A DNA stretch of 64,000 nt from Siniperca chuatsi. Taxonomy: Eukaryota; Chordata; Actinopteri; Centrarchiformes; Sinipercidae. The notes under the pieces are model-generated. The model was not told the DNA's origin and made no database searches. It saw nothing but the letters and a program-made list of their open reading frames with translations. Each line of letters begins with the position of its first letter. Positions within the stretch are counted from its first letter, which is position 1. The position numbers were made by a program, and so were the translations under genes. The stretch is taken from positions 968,001-1,032,000 of the forward strand of contig NC_058062.1 of the NCBI RefSeq assembly GCF_020085105.1, in the 5' to 3' direction. Positions 49,740 through 62,300 of the stretch are shown here, piece after piece.

Positions 49740-50150
49740 TTGCATCTTTACACCAAACTCCATTAAATTTTTACCAGATTTTAGTGAAATCTGCTAACAT
49801 GTCTTTTTTCCCCACAGTATCTGCTAAAAACACAAATATTATTTAGTCAAAGCAGGTGAAGGTGTAATATCAGGTATGCTATATGGCCAATAGTATGTGG
49901 ACACCCCTGGGTCTGTTTTTTGTGGTTTGGGTCCCTTCGTTCCAATAAAGGGAAATCTTAATTCTCCAGCATACAAATAATATTTTAGACAACAGTGTTC
50001 TTCCAATTTGTGTCAGCAATTTGTCCCTTTTTCTGTTTCAGCATGACAATGCCCCCGAAAAGTAACTCCCAACGCTGTTTCAAAATATCTTTCCACCAAA
50101 CTCCATTCAATCTTTACCAAATTTTACTGAAATCTGTCAAGTTTTTTTTT
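49740..50150 (+). repeat. AGTATGTGGACACCCC repeat, copy 2
   Basis: Same family as 47840-48110. It extends to a Tc1-like phrase at about 50030-50060, and a partial third copy follows at 50090-50150. Confidence 0.6.
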
Positions 50151-50531
50151 TTTTTTTGCCCTGTGTGAAAAATCTCTGACATTCTGAATAAAGCAGCGGT
50201 TTGACCAAGATGTTGTTAATATTTTCTAATAAAACATTTTCTTCAGTAGAAAGCTCAGCAGGACACGAATAATAATCACAGGCTCAATATTTGACAAAAG
50301 TTTAGCTTCTGGTGATTTAACTGATTATTATTTTTTTGCATTCTGTCTGAACCTGAAGTACCTCAGATGAGATTTGGACAAATGTCAGCTGGAAAGAGTC
50401 CGAAAGGGTTCGGTTTCAGGTAATGTCACTGTGACAGGGGTGTCGTCGGCTGATTAGCTGATTGGCTGATCACCGGTGAGAGAAAACATCAAGATGAAAA
50501 CTGATTACTGACGTTAATGATTTCATGATAA

Positions 50532-50554
50532 CGTGTGTGTGTGTGTGTGTGCTG

Positions 50555-50589
<35 letters not shown>

Positions 50590-50708
50590 CATGGAAATTA
50601 CTTTCTTAGTTTTTGTTTTTTTTGTCTCCATACCTCACATATTGAAGACTCTGTTGCAACAGGCCTCTGGGAAATACCAGCAACCACACACAGTCAGGTT
50701 CAGACATG

Positions 50709-50743
<35 letters not shown>
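50532..50743. repeat. (TG)n and (CA)n microsatellites
   Basis: TG runs at 50532-50550 and 50556-50588 and a CA run at 50712-50743, complementary across a spacer of about 120 bases. Confidence 0.9.
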
Positions 50744-50745
<2 letters not shown>

Positions 50746-50768
50746 TGTACAGAATACATTATTTATCT

Positions 50769-51680
50769 TTACAGTTTTCTCCAGTTGCTAACGAGCGTCG
50801 TTCGACACTGAAACCACACTTTCAGAACTCCTCACACAGTCTGCATCAGCAGCATGAATGTTGGCCAAACAGCTGATCTCACCTACAAAACAAAACACCG
50901 GCAACACTTCTCATTCAGAAAACACACATTTCATTCACACACTGACCTGAAACACACTAACAACAGGGAGCGTCACATGACGGATGAACTTTTCTTTTTT
51001 AAAGTTTCACATAAATACTGTAGCACAGTTTCACTGTAACACGAATGCATCAGAAATTAATCAAAATTTCATTTTTTTATATGAATATAGAACTTGAAAA
51101 GGTGAACAAAGAGGGGAAAGCTCCAGGGCTGCAGTGATAATAAAAAAAGAATAAATAAAATACTTTCTACACATTACTGCAACAACATGTGTAGTTGTTC
51201 ATTACAGTAAATCACAGCGATGCTTCCAGTCTGCTCTCTGTCCTCATCAGCATCACAGCTGAGAAACTTCCTGCTGGACGTCCGATCCGTCCGATCCGTC
51301 CGGCGGCCTGCAGGAGACACGTCTCCGCTGCCTCCAGGGTTTCAGTTTACTTTCAGTATTTTAAAATAATTACTGCGTAAATGCTTGGAATGTGCCATCA
51401 TCCTGTTTTGAATGTGTGTGTGATCATTCTGAATGCAGTGTGTTAGCGTTAGAACAACGTGCTGAAAACACACAGTGTTTTGCGTGTTGTGGAGGACGAA
51501 CGGGAAAAGAGCTCCTGAACTTTGAAAAGTGCGGTCGCTGAATGCATTTTGTCTGAAAGCGATGAAAAATGGTTCACAGTTTGGTCCGCACGGACTTCTG
51601 TTCCGCTGACTGTGTGAAGAGTTTTGAAAATGTGGTTTCAGTGTTGAACGACGCTCGTTAGCAACTGGACAAAACTGTAA
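50769..51680. mobile_element. 912-bp terminal-inverted-repeat element
   Basis: Termini 50769-50842 and 51609-51680 are inverted copies of TTACAGTTTT.TCCAGTTGCT followed by AACGAGCGTCGTTC, over about 70 bp with few differences. The interior has no transposase frame, so it is a non-autonomous DNA transposon. A TTA target duplication is possible but not certain. Confidence 0.75.
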
Positions 51681-52719
51681 GTTCACATCTGAAGTACTTT
51701 AATCTTTTCCTTTCATGCTACTTTCTACTTCATCAGTCCACCAGTCCATGTTTGTCCGAATCAGAGTCAGTCCGTCTGATTCTCTAACTGCATCTCAAGC
51801 TTCTTCTTCTTCTGCTTCTGCTCAGCAAGTGATTTTATTGGCTGCTGTTATGACCCCAAGGTGGATTAAGGGAGAGGGGAGTGACATAAAACTAAACTAC
51901 AGAAGTCTCTCTCTTTCTCTGCAATCACACATGGGACATTATAATTAACCACATGCACCTTGCTGTACTTGAGATTTGATATTGTACATGCATAGCTATA
52001 TGCAACTCATCTAGAAGCAACTTCCTGTTAACCTTGTTTATGTTTTTGACATCGTGTGTTGGAAATCTGTATATTGACATTTTTATATTTGCACCGACGA
52101 CCTGACAGCCGCATGCAAACACACAAACACTGAGCGGGCAGCTCCTCAGCCTTTATGATCCTCCAGGTGGACTGCGATTGGCTGTAGGTCCCCCAGAGTC
52201 ACCAGCCAATAGCACGAGGGAGGAGGCGGAGCTAGAGCCTGAGGAGCAACGCAGCACATTCATCAGTTACACCTTCACCTGTTGGGGGGTGGGGCGGTTT
52301 TCCGAGGGCTCGGCACTCTGCACAGTGTCGAATTGCAAAAGAAGGCTGCGCAGAAACTGAATGACATGCAGGTCCAAAGATTTGCTGACATTTCCTGTTA
52401 TTTCCTAATATGAATATCTGTTTCCTTTATTTCGGGAAACAAAACGGTGGTGGATAAACACTGAAGCCTGGATTTATTTATTATTTTTGCACCTAAAACT
52501 GTGATGAGCCTATAAAATATCATATTATCATGTGTCAGTTTTTTATTGTAGGATGTAAACTCCCCCCAGACCCAAAAATGAATGGAAAATACTAAATTCA
52601 TGGCCTCAGTGGTAGCTATGGTCCACTTCAGAAATAAAATAAACACATTTAGATACACTTTATATCAGCCTATGAAATCTTAATTCCCCAGAGTCCTTGC
52701 TTTGAGGAAACACTGGAGA

Positions 52720-54270
52720 AAGGCGTCCTGGTTGATGCTGAGATGCTTGGTAAAGTTATTTCCCATTTAAAACCTGCAGCTTGCATTTAGGTCCCACGTC
52801 CTTTTTTAAAACAGTTTACAGCTTTTTTGCTGAAGATTTACATTGTCAACTACTCTCTTACTGCTCTGACGACTGCCAGTCAAACCTCCTCTGACGCAAA
52901 ACGATTTAGACCAGCATCCAGTCTGCCATTTTTAAGTAAAAATTTTAGAGAAGCTTGCAGTTAAATGATTTTCTAAACTCCCACAATATCTGGTTTTCAA
53001 GTCGATCCCAGTCAAGGTTGTAAACGACCTCAGGTCCAATACGGGTATGAAGAAACCTTCTGTATTAGTGCTACTTGACTTAAGCGCAGCCTTTGACACA
53101 GTAGATCACTCGATTCTTTTAGGTAGACTTCACCGTCTGATTGAGCCTCTCTGGAACTAATCTAATATCTATAAAATTAATTGTGGTGTTCCTCAAGGTT
53201 CAATATTAGGTCCTAGCCTTTTTAACCTTTACATGCTGCCACTTGGACATTTCCGTAGCTATGCTGATGACGCACAGCTTTACATTGCTGTGCCAAGAGA
53301 TTTTTCTACAGCTCAACCAGAACAAAACTGAAGTCTTGGTTATTGGTTCTGAAGCAACTGGAAGCGCTGGCATTAACCTCCGGTCAACAAGTAAAACAAA
53401 CTGGGAGTTGTCTTTGACTCAGATGTTACTTTTGAACCTCACATCAGAAACATGACTAAGAATGCATTTTATCATCTTAAGAACAGAGTGCGATTGTTTC
53501 TCTCTCAAGCCAACACAGAGACACTGATGCACACCTTTGTTACCTGCAGGATTGACCGTTGAATGAATGTAGCTCAGCTCACAATTACTTCAAAACTCAG
53601 CTGCACGAGTGTTGACCCGAAAGAGACCACACATTACACCAGGTCTCTGCTCTGGCTCTCTGTTTGCTTCAGAATCGATTTTAAAATCCTGCAATCGGTT
53701 TGTAAAGCCCTTAATGGACGTGCTCCCACCTATTTATCAGATTTGCTTTTAGCCTATGAGCCCTCAGGTCTTCTGCGAGAAGCCTTTTAATTATCCCTAA
53801 AGTCAGAACAAAACCTCACGGTGAGGCATCCGTTTATTACTACGGCCCACGCCTACCTGAACACCTGAGGGCACCCGAACACCTGAGAGCAGCAGAGGCT
53901 GCTGATTTGTTTTAAAACAAACTTAAGACCTACCTTTTTATTCTGGCTTTTAATTGAACTTTACCTATTTATTTATTTGTCCATCTAGTTATACATTTGT
54001 AATCTGTTTTACTTCTACATGATTTTATTATTTTAAGTTTTTATCTATTTCTAATCCTGTCTGATGAGCTTTATGATAGCGTTTCCTCAGTTTCTCAGTT
54101 CCTGTTGTATTGAGTGCTGTTATTATTGAGTCATTTAGTCATTTATTGCTTTGTGTGTGTGTGTGTGTGTGTGTGTGTTGGAGGGGTAATTGTTTGTATT
54201 GTGTGAAGCATCATGTTAGTATGAAAAGTGCTAACTTTGATTGATGAAGGTTGATTGATTGATTAAGACC
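52720..54270 (+). mobile_element. L2/CR1-like non-LTR retrotransposon relic
   Basis: Reverse transcriptase motifs are readable in order: [16 protein letters not shown] (about 53070-53118), CGVPQGSILGPSLFNLY (about 53184-53235) and YADDAQLYIAV (53260-53292). The post-RT segment (LNQNKTEVLVIGS) follows. Stops, deletions and frame changes separate them (for example after EPLWN at about 53160). The 3' end has ATTG tetramers at 54237-54266, usual for L2-like elements. The copy is dead. Confidence 0.85.
54152..54178. repeat. (TG)n microsatellite
   Basis: About 13 TG dinucleotides within the retrotransposon tail. Confidence 0.9.
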
Positions 54271-54819
54271 CTCTTTTGATGAAGCTAGGCTAGCAGTTCC
54301 CCCATGCTTCCAGTCTTTGTGCTAAGCTAGGCTAACCACATCCTGGATCTATCTCTGTACTGGATACATCTGACACGGACATTTATCTAAATGTCAAACT
54401 GTTCCTTTAAGAGAAATTTCAGCATCACAACAGTGAGTTTTTATACGTTTAGGTAAATGTGTGCAGTGGAATAAATACATTAAGAGAGATGCATGAAAGA
54501 GGATAAAGCTGCAAGTCATGTGGACGGACCGGTTTCATTGTCTGACTTTCCTCCATAACTCTCTGTGCTCAGCTGCCAAACTCCTGTCAGTCAGACCACA
54601 CCTGCCTGTCATCAGATCCTGAGCTGCTGTAAGTACAAACCCTCCAAACTACCAGTTAGTCAAACTCAAATATCTGAAGTATCTGGCTGGTTCACTGCTG
54701 CTGCAGCAGCAGATAAATCCTTCAGGTGAAGGTTTTTCAAACGTGCCTTCACATTCAAATAACTGCAAAATCTCACCTAATCCGTCTGAAGGTCTGCAGC
54801 CGTGCTAGCAGCTCTGTGA

Positions 54820-55165
54820 GGCACAGCGGTGCTTTGAGCTAAACATCAGCATGCTAACATGCTCACAATGACAATGCTAACATGCTGATGTTCAGCAGGT
54901 ATAATGTTCACCGTGGTCACCATCTTAGCTTAGCATGTTAGCATGCTAGCATTAGCTAGTTAGCAGTGAACACAGAGCGCAGCTGAGGCTGATGGGAGCG
55001 TCAGCAGCTCTGCAGGTGTTTGGTCAGAAACCAAAGTGTCGGACACGTTAACATGTCGACCTGATGGTGGCGCTAGATGGAAAGTCAGAGGATCAGCAGA
55101 GTTATTACAGTTCATCCTGAGGGGAGCGTGAACGATGAAGCACGTCTCAGCTGCTGATGTTTCCA
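54820..55165 (+). repeat. repeat R2, intergenic copy
   Basis: Near-identical to 38515-38880 in gene D intron 4, including GGCTGATGGGAGCGTCAGCA and the stretch up to GAAGCACGTCTC. Confidence 0.8.
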
Positions 55166-56039
55166 TGGACGCAGCTGCTGAGGAGGCTGCAGCCCCTAAA
55201 ATCAGACATTTAAAAACCGTCCGTCGATAAAGTTTAAACTGATATATTGTTTCTTACTGGGGTAAAGGCTGTGTGTGTAGTTCGAGTGTTTGTGGTGGAC
55301 ACGAGGATTTACTGTGTTGGTTTCGTAGTGTAGTGCAGACACATCCAGAGACGCGTCTCGTGTCTCTGCAGGCTGTGTGTGATCGTTTGACCTCTGCATA
55401 TCTGAGGAAGGAGGGGGTCGTAAGTCATCGGTGAGCGACTGGTTGATCCAGTGTGACATATTTAACAGACAGGAGAGGGAGGAGCCTGCAGGCTTGTGAA
55501 AGTGGTCGTTAAAATACCAGCCGTGTTTCAGAGAAGAGACAAAGAGCTTCACAGAACTGTCACTTTATCAATTTAAAGATCGAAACCTGTGTGACGACAG
55601 AACAGTCAGCGCTGCTGCTGACGCCGCGGCAGAGCTGAGGTTCAGTTCTACCTTCTGGATCTACCTGCTCTGCTCTCTGATGTACAGGTGCTTTTTAATG
55701 AACTCGGCCCTCTCACCCCATTCACACTGAGTCACTTCACGTGTGTTTGGCGGATCAGACATCCCATCTCTAGAAAGCAAAGTGTAAATGCATCCCGTGA
55801 CGAATTGAAATGTGATGGATGTATTAGGAGAACTGGATACTGGACTCAAAGATGGCGTCCAGTCACTTGAATGAAAGTTGCTCCACCTGTCGAATTCATA
55901 CTAGCTGGTTAGCATGCTAACTTCAGTAGATATCTCTGCAACGCAAAACCGTGACGTCTTTGACGTGACGTCAAAACTGTTATTTCTTCACATTCTGTTG
56001 ATCATTTTTGTTGAATGCTTTAAACTCTTAAATCCCTTT

Positions 56040-56370
56040 AGCTGCTTTACAGATTCAGATTAATAAAACTAAATATAATAAATAAATTATAAGGTATTAT
56101 TATAGATTACTGTAAATTACCCAGCAGAATATAAAGTGAATAAAAGTAGCTCCACCTTCAGCAGCTGCAACATTAAAGTGATGAACACATTAATGCATCA
56201 ATAATTATGATCCAGTAATATAAAATATATGATTCTGCATGATGAGCACTTTTACTTTTGGTGCTTTAAGTTTATTTTGATGCTGATACTTTTGTACTTT
56301 TACTGAAGTAAAGTTTTGAATGCAGGACTTTAACAGTATCAGTATTTCTACACTGCGGTGTCGGTACTGA
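56040..56370 (+). repeat. interspersed repeat R1, copy
   Basis: Nearly identical to the gene A intron copy at 4200-4600. Confidence 0.75.
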
Positions 56371-59079
56371 AGATCTGAGAGCGTCCTCACCTCTGCGCTG
56401 AATACAGAGAAACTTTAAACAGATGAAGCCCTTACAAACACTATTTATAGTTCTTAAATTGCTCTGCTGTACTTTTGTCTTAATCGCAGTACATTAATGT
56501 AAAATCAGTCATTTTTCTGACGCCATACATTCAGAACAGCCGGGACCAGAGAGCTGCGTATACATTTACAAACAACAGAGAAAGTTCAAAAACAGAGAAG
56601 CATCTTTCACATTCAAATGTTCAACATAAATCATTTCTCTGTAGTGCTGGAAAATCTGAATAAATACCAGTTAAATAATCCATCTTGCCTTCTTTCCCAG
56701 GCTGTTGAGCCAAAGTTAGCAAACTGAAACACGTCGACATTAAACAGCTGTTCCACTTTTTTCTCATATGGACATGAGAATATTTCAGGGTCAGGATGGC
56801 GTGCAGGCGAGAGCGCTCGACATCGTCAGACAGGTGAGGAGAGGAGGCCAGGTCCACACCTGGAGCACACAGGCTGAAGAAGCTTAAACTGAGATCACTC
56901 CTGACTCCTGCTGCCTGAAAACACACTGAACAGTTCCCGTCCTTCCTCTCAGACGGACCGCAGCACTGTTTTAATGAAGACTCTTCTGTCTTTCTGGATT
57001 CGACCACTAGCATCATCATTAATGACCAAAGCCCCGGCCAGGAAAGCAGCTGTCCTACAGCAGGTACTACAACATTAAAAGTTCCTGCTGAGACTTTTAG
57101 GTTCTGCTGCCACCTGCTGGTGAACCACTTTCTCCACAACTCATCAAAAACAAGCTTCTTTCTGTTTTATACAAATCTGGACACATTTTTAATTTTCCTT
57201 ATAGCTAATTATTCAGATGTCTCCACGTATACCTCGTGACACTCTCTCTTATTATCTCAACAAACATCCAGATCGGATTTTGCCTCCAGCTGAATTCTTA
57301 CAAACACTGTGAGAAATGATTCCTTTCTCAGCGCCTTCGCCTCCTTTTAGAGGAGAAACGTCTCTCTGGTGGAACTGCTGACAAAGATTATCATATGTAT
57401 ATATATCATGTGCTTTTCTTTTGAAATGCAAATCTGCAAAGTAACTAGAGCTATCAAATAAATGCAGTGCAGTAAAAAGTCCAGTATTTCCCTCTGAACT
57501 GTAGCGGAGTTGAAGTATAAAGTTACATAAAAATAGTACCGCAAAATTGTACTTAAGTGCAGTACTTGAGTAAATATACATCCATGTGCTGGTAAAAAAT
57601 ACACCATAACATCCTTCACAACCTGCAGCAGCAGCACGTTAACTGCACACTGAAATGTCTCAGACCTTTAAAGAGTCACACATCTGCAACACATGGATTA
57701 TGCACAGGTTAACTGTGGCTCTGCAGCATCATTAATGAGTTATGAGCAATAGAAAAATATTACGAGAGGTAAACAGGACACAGGTTATTTTATCGGCTTT
57801 ATTTTCAGATTAAAATGTAAAAATTGGACCTGGTGTTTAAGACACGATGAGAGATGTTAACAGAGATATCAAACATCACAGAGTGAAGTGAAGTGAAGCT
57901 TCAGGTGTTTAAAGTTTAACGTCCTGGATTATATTAAAGCCGTCCACTATAGAGATAACAAAGCTGTTATAAACCACATATTTAAAATGTACATCATGTG
58001 TAGACGGGTTTGACTGATAGAAAGTGAAGAGAAAATGGAACTGAGGTGCTGATTATGAGCCAGAGTCTCTTAAAGTCATTTTTAAAAAACAACACGGCTG
58101 TAACTACACTGTTTTCACCCGAATGTTTGTATTATTGACTTTTTTGTATTTTAACTTCAAACAATTATTTAAATTCAAAACAAACAGATTTCAGATTCCA
58201 GATTTTTTTTAAATAAAAATTGCTTGTAACAAACTAATTTTAAGTAACTGCGTTGTAATCAGTACAAATTCGAGGTACTTGTACTTTACCTGAGTGGCCT
58301 ATTTCCATTTTACGTTACTTTCTAACTCTACTCTCCTCCTCAGAGGCAAAGGTTGTACTTTTTACTCCACTACATTTGTCTGACGGCTTTAGTTGCTTGT
58401 TGCTTTTCAGATTAAGATTTACATAAAAAAAAAACAACAACATATGATAATCTTATAAACACAAAGCGTTGTTAAAGATTAAACCAAACCCCTCACAAAA
58501 AGAACAGCGTCTAGTTGGGGCCTGTTGACTTTCCCCCTCTAAACCTCTCACATGGTTTCATTTCAAGAACTGTTCGAGGCCCAAAGAGGCACAAATATCA
58601 CATATTCCACAAAACAGCAAACATTAAAGAAAAGTCAGAAAAATGCCCTCAGATTTATCTTGTGACCATTTATGGAACCACTGGACTGAAAGACCAAACT
58701 GTGCAGTAAATAAAGTAGATAAACCAGCTGCACCATGTCCAGCTACAACAGTAAAACGCTGCTCTAACGTTCATGTAACAGTCTAATAACATATCAGTCA
58801 CTGGGACCATTTTTCTGCAAATCAAGTCCTTTTACTTTTGATACTTTACGTCATTTTTGTTGATAATAATTTTACTTAAGCAGGATTTTGACTTTTACTT
58901 GTAATGAAGTATTTTTACACTGTTGTATTGGTACTTTTACTTTTCCCACCACTGTCACTACCAGCTCTTCATTCAAAAGAAGACGCATTAAACTAGTTTT
59001 CTTTTTTGTACTAGTGAACGTGTGCAGGTGTGTTCATCCTTGAAGCGTGATGTCACTCCGTCCCTCCCCAGTTATCCAA

Positions 59080-59270
59080 TCAGAGACGCATGATGTCATC
59101 GAGGTCATCAGGATCGGCACTGGTGACCGCGGCACCTGAGGTCAGCCAGCGCTGGACGAGAGGAGAGGAACCTGCAAGGGAAGGGTTATTCTTTATTTCT
59201 GTATACTGTAAGTTTATTTTCTACTGTTTGTAAGCAACCAGTTGTTTTATTCCAAATACTGTATGTCACT

Positions 59271-59321
<51 letters not shown>

Positions 59322-62300
59322 TAATAAATTATTACTAGACACTTGTAATGAGCAACTAAATTTCTTTTTACTTTTTAAGCATTTTGATATTTAAAGTGAC
59401 ATTTACAGAATGAAATTTACAGCAAATGTGGGTCTATTTTGTATTTTCTTTCCTAATGGGCGCCGTCCAGCCGTAATACACAACACCAGCTTCCTCCTGA
59501 ACCCGCCTCCGTCTAATACAAGTGAATGGGTGTGAAGAGAACCAATAAAACAACGGGATTCATTGGCTGAATAGCCAATCAGGAGCTCACACGGGGAGCC
59601 TGTCACTGTTTGTATTTCTATCAATAAGTATAGCTCATTGATAGAGAAGCAGAGACTTTTAGCTCTAATATTTGTGTTATCGATACGAGGGAGACACTCT
59701 GTGGTGCTTTCAGCTCCGACTTCGTTGAACTTCTTGTTTACATCTACAGTAGCCTCGTTAGGACAAACCTATCCATTATCACTTATCATTTCCAACTCCA
59801 CTGGTTCAGTCAAGCAGGTGGAGACAATGTGACAAAAAAGTAGTGATCAATAACAAGATGGCTGCTAGCTAAACTGCAGGCTGTTGCCACTTTTTATATG
59901 CATTGCTACAGAAGCAGTGGGCCTTTAAGCAAGACAATATTTTTTATTATGTTTATGAAAAACAAAAAAAATGAATGTACATTTAGCATGATGTTGAATT
60001 TGAATGTTGGAATTTAAATAAACTTTTTTTTCTCCAAGTCTTCTAGAGGATTTTTCTGATTTGTGAGAAAAGACACAAACTAAGTTAAGTAGCCAAGTTG
60101 AGCTGTAGGATGTTTTCTGATTCAGTTGTTTAGTAAATAGTTTGGAGTCAAAGCTCAGTGCACCGAGTTAGACAACAGCATTGTTCGAGTGTAAGCAGAA
60201 GCTCCACTGACAGATATACTATATGTTAGACATCATGCCGATAAACCTTCTGACAGTCAAGTCGTACTTTACACGCCACTAGAGGTCACTGTCAGATAAA
60301 CATTGGTCATTTTTAGGCATTTAAACAAACGACCAATACTGTTATTTTCCTGGTTAGGAAAGTCTCTATGGGCTTTATTTTCTAAATTATAATTTCATCC
60401 TGTTTTTTAGGTTTAGAAATTTAGACATTTAGATTTTATTTACTTTTTAAATTTGTTTTACTGTACAGCACTTTATAACTCTGTTTTTGATAGGCGCTAT
60501 ATAAATAAATCCATTATTATGATATTATTATTAATTGCATCTTGGTGGCACATGGTGTTAATTTGTGAGGACTACCACAACCAATGCTTTGAAGGAATTT
60601 AGGATACATACTTTTCCATTTTTCCATCCATCTGTGTTGTTTACGGTATGTCCCTGTGTTTGTGTGTGCACTTACCTACACACTGCTGTTTTCTTTCATG
60701 TGTGTGTTTTTGTCTTGGATGTGTTTTTAGTGTTCTTGTTGTGACTGTAACGTAGCTGTTCTCACCTGCAGCCTGTTGTTGCTGTTGTTGTTGCTGTTGT
60801 TGGGACCTCTGAGCTTGTCTTTGTCTGTCTTGACTTCTCTCCCTCCCCGCTGCTGAGATTGACAGCGCCGCCATCTTACAAACACTGATTCTCTCCTTGT
60901 TGCCTCCGGCTCCGCTGCCGGTGCTCCTGATTGGCCGGTCGCTGCTGCTGATGACCCTCCCCCCGGTGCTATTGGTCCTCCCTGACCCAGGGAAGCTATT
61001 GATCCTTCCTCCAGCTCGGTTGCTAACTCTGTCGCTGCTTTCTGCACTGCTAAGTTTAGACGCGCTCCCAGGACTGCTAATGCGATTCCCGCCGGTTGTT
61101 GAACTGCTCAGCCATCCACCACTACCCCCACTGACACTCATTCTTCCCCCGGGGCTCGAGGTTCTTTGGCTGCTGGTCGTCCCCCCTCCACTTGATCGCC
61201 CTGCACTCCCCACACTGCTCCTACGTGCACTAGCTGAGCTGTAAACAGGCTTCCATTCGCCACTGCCAGTGCTAGCGAATCTCCCAGTGCTGCTAGTCCT
61301 GTGGCTCCCGGATGAGCTGCTGACCATGCCGCCACTACCTGAGCTACTTAATCTACCACCACTACCTACGCTGCTACTGCGCCTAACAACACTACGTGAA
61401 CTGAGCCTGCCACCACTACCACCACTACTGAGTCTTGGTCCACTACTTGTGTGGCTACTTGGCGGACTGATCATTTGGCCATAATTGGCACTGACACTGA
61501 CCCTGTCTGCGCTACTGGCACTACTCAAACGTCCAGTACTCCCACCATAAACTTTCCACTCCCCACTCCCTCCACTGCTAAACCTCCCTGCTCCTAGTGC
61601 TCCTGGTGGGCTTGTTGCTAGTTGCATGGTCCCTGACGGGCTTTCTGCATTGTGTAAGCTATCGCTGCCAGCCAGGCTGCTCATACGTCCAGTACTCCCA
61701 CCATAGACTTTCCACTCTCCACTCCCTCCACTGCCAAACCTCCCTGTTCCTGGTGGGCTTGTTGCCAGGTGCATGGTGGTTGGCAGGCTTTCTCTGCTCT
61801 CTGTGTTGGGTAAGCTATCACTACCAGCCAGGCTGCTGGTATGTTTAAGACTGCCGCTGTAAACCATCCACTCTTCACTCCCTCCGCTACCAAACCTCCT
61901 TGTTTCTGGCGGGCTTGTTGCAGGGAGCATGGTCACTGATTGGCTTTCTTCTCTCCCTTCGCTGGGTAAGCTGCTCTTACGTCGAAGAAAGTCTCCATAA
62001 ACCATCCACTCTCCGCTCCCTCCTCTGCCAAATCTCCCTGTTTCTGGTGGGCTTGTTGCAGGGTTTGTGGCCAATGATGGGCCTTCTTCGTTCCCTTCAC
62101 TGGGTAAACTAGTGCCACCATCCAGGCTGCTCTTACGTCCAAGACTGCCGCTATAAAACATCCACTCCCCACTTCCTCTACTGCCGAACCTCCCTGTTTC
62201 TGGTCGGCTTGTTGCAGTGAGCATGGTACCTGATGTGCTTTCTTCGCTCCCTGTGCTGGGTAAGCTAGTACGTCTACATACCAGTCTGCCGCCATAAACC

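Larger units (their letters stand above)
47070..52700. other. gene-free spacer with repeats
   Basis: It contains a reversed R3 copy (47454-47498), two copies of the AGTATGTGGACACCCC repeat (47840-48110, 49740-49990), several microsatellites and a 912-bp TIR element. Short open frames, for example 48132-48407 (+), show no family features. Confidence 0.5.
54271..59060. other. gene-free spacer with repeats
   Basis: Contains R2 (54820-55165), R1 (56040-56370) and diverged R1 pieces at 57410-57580, 58255-58400 and 58800-58960. The 172-codon minus frame at 56621-57139 shows no domain, splice-site pattern or biased composition, so no gene is called. Confidence 0.5.

Noticed and set aside
56621..57139. 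172-codon minus frame
   Set aside because: There is no recognisable domain, compositional bias or splice context, and it lies in a repeat-rich spacer.
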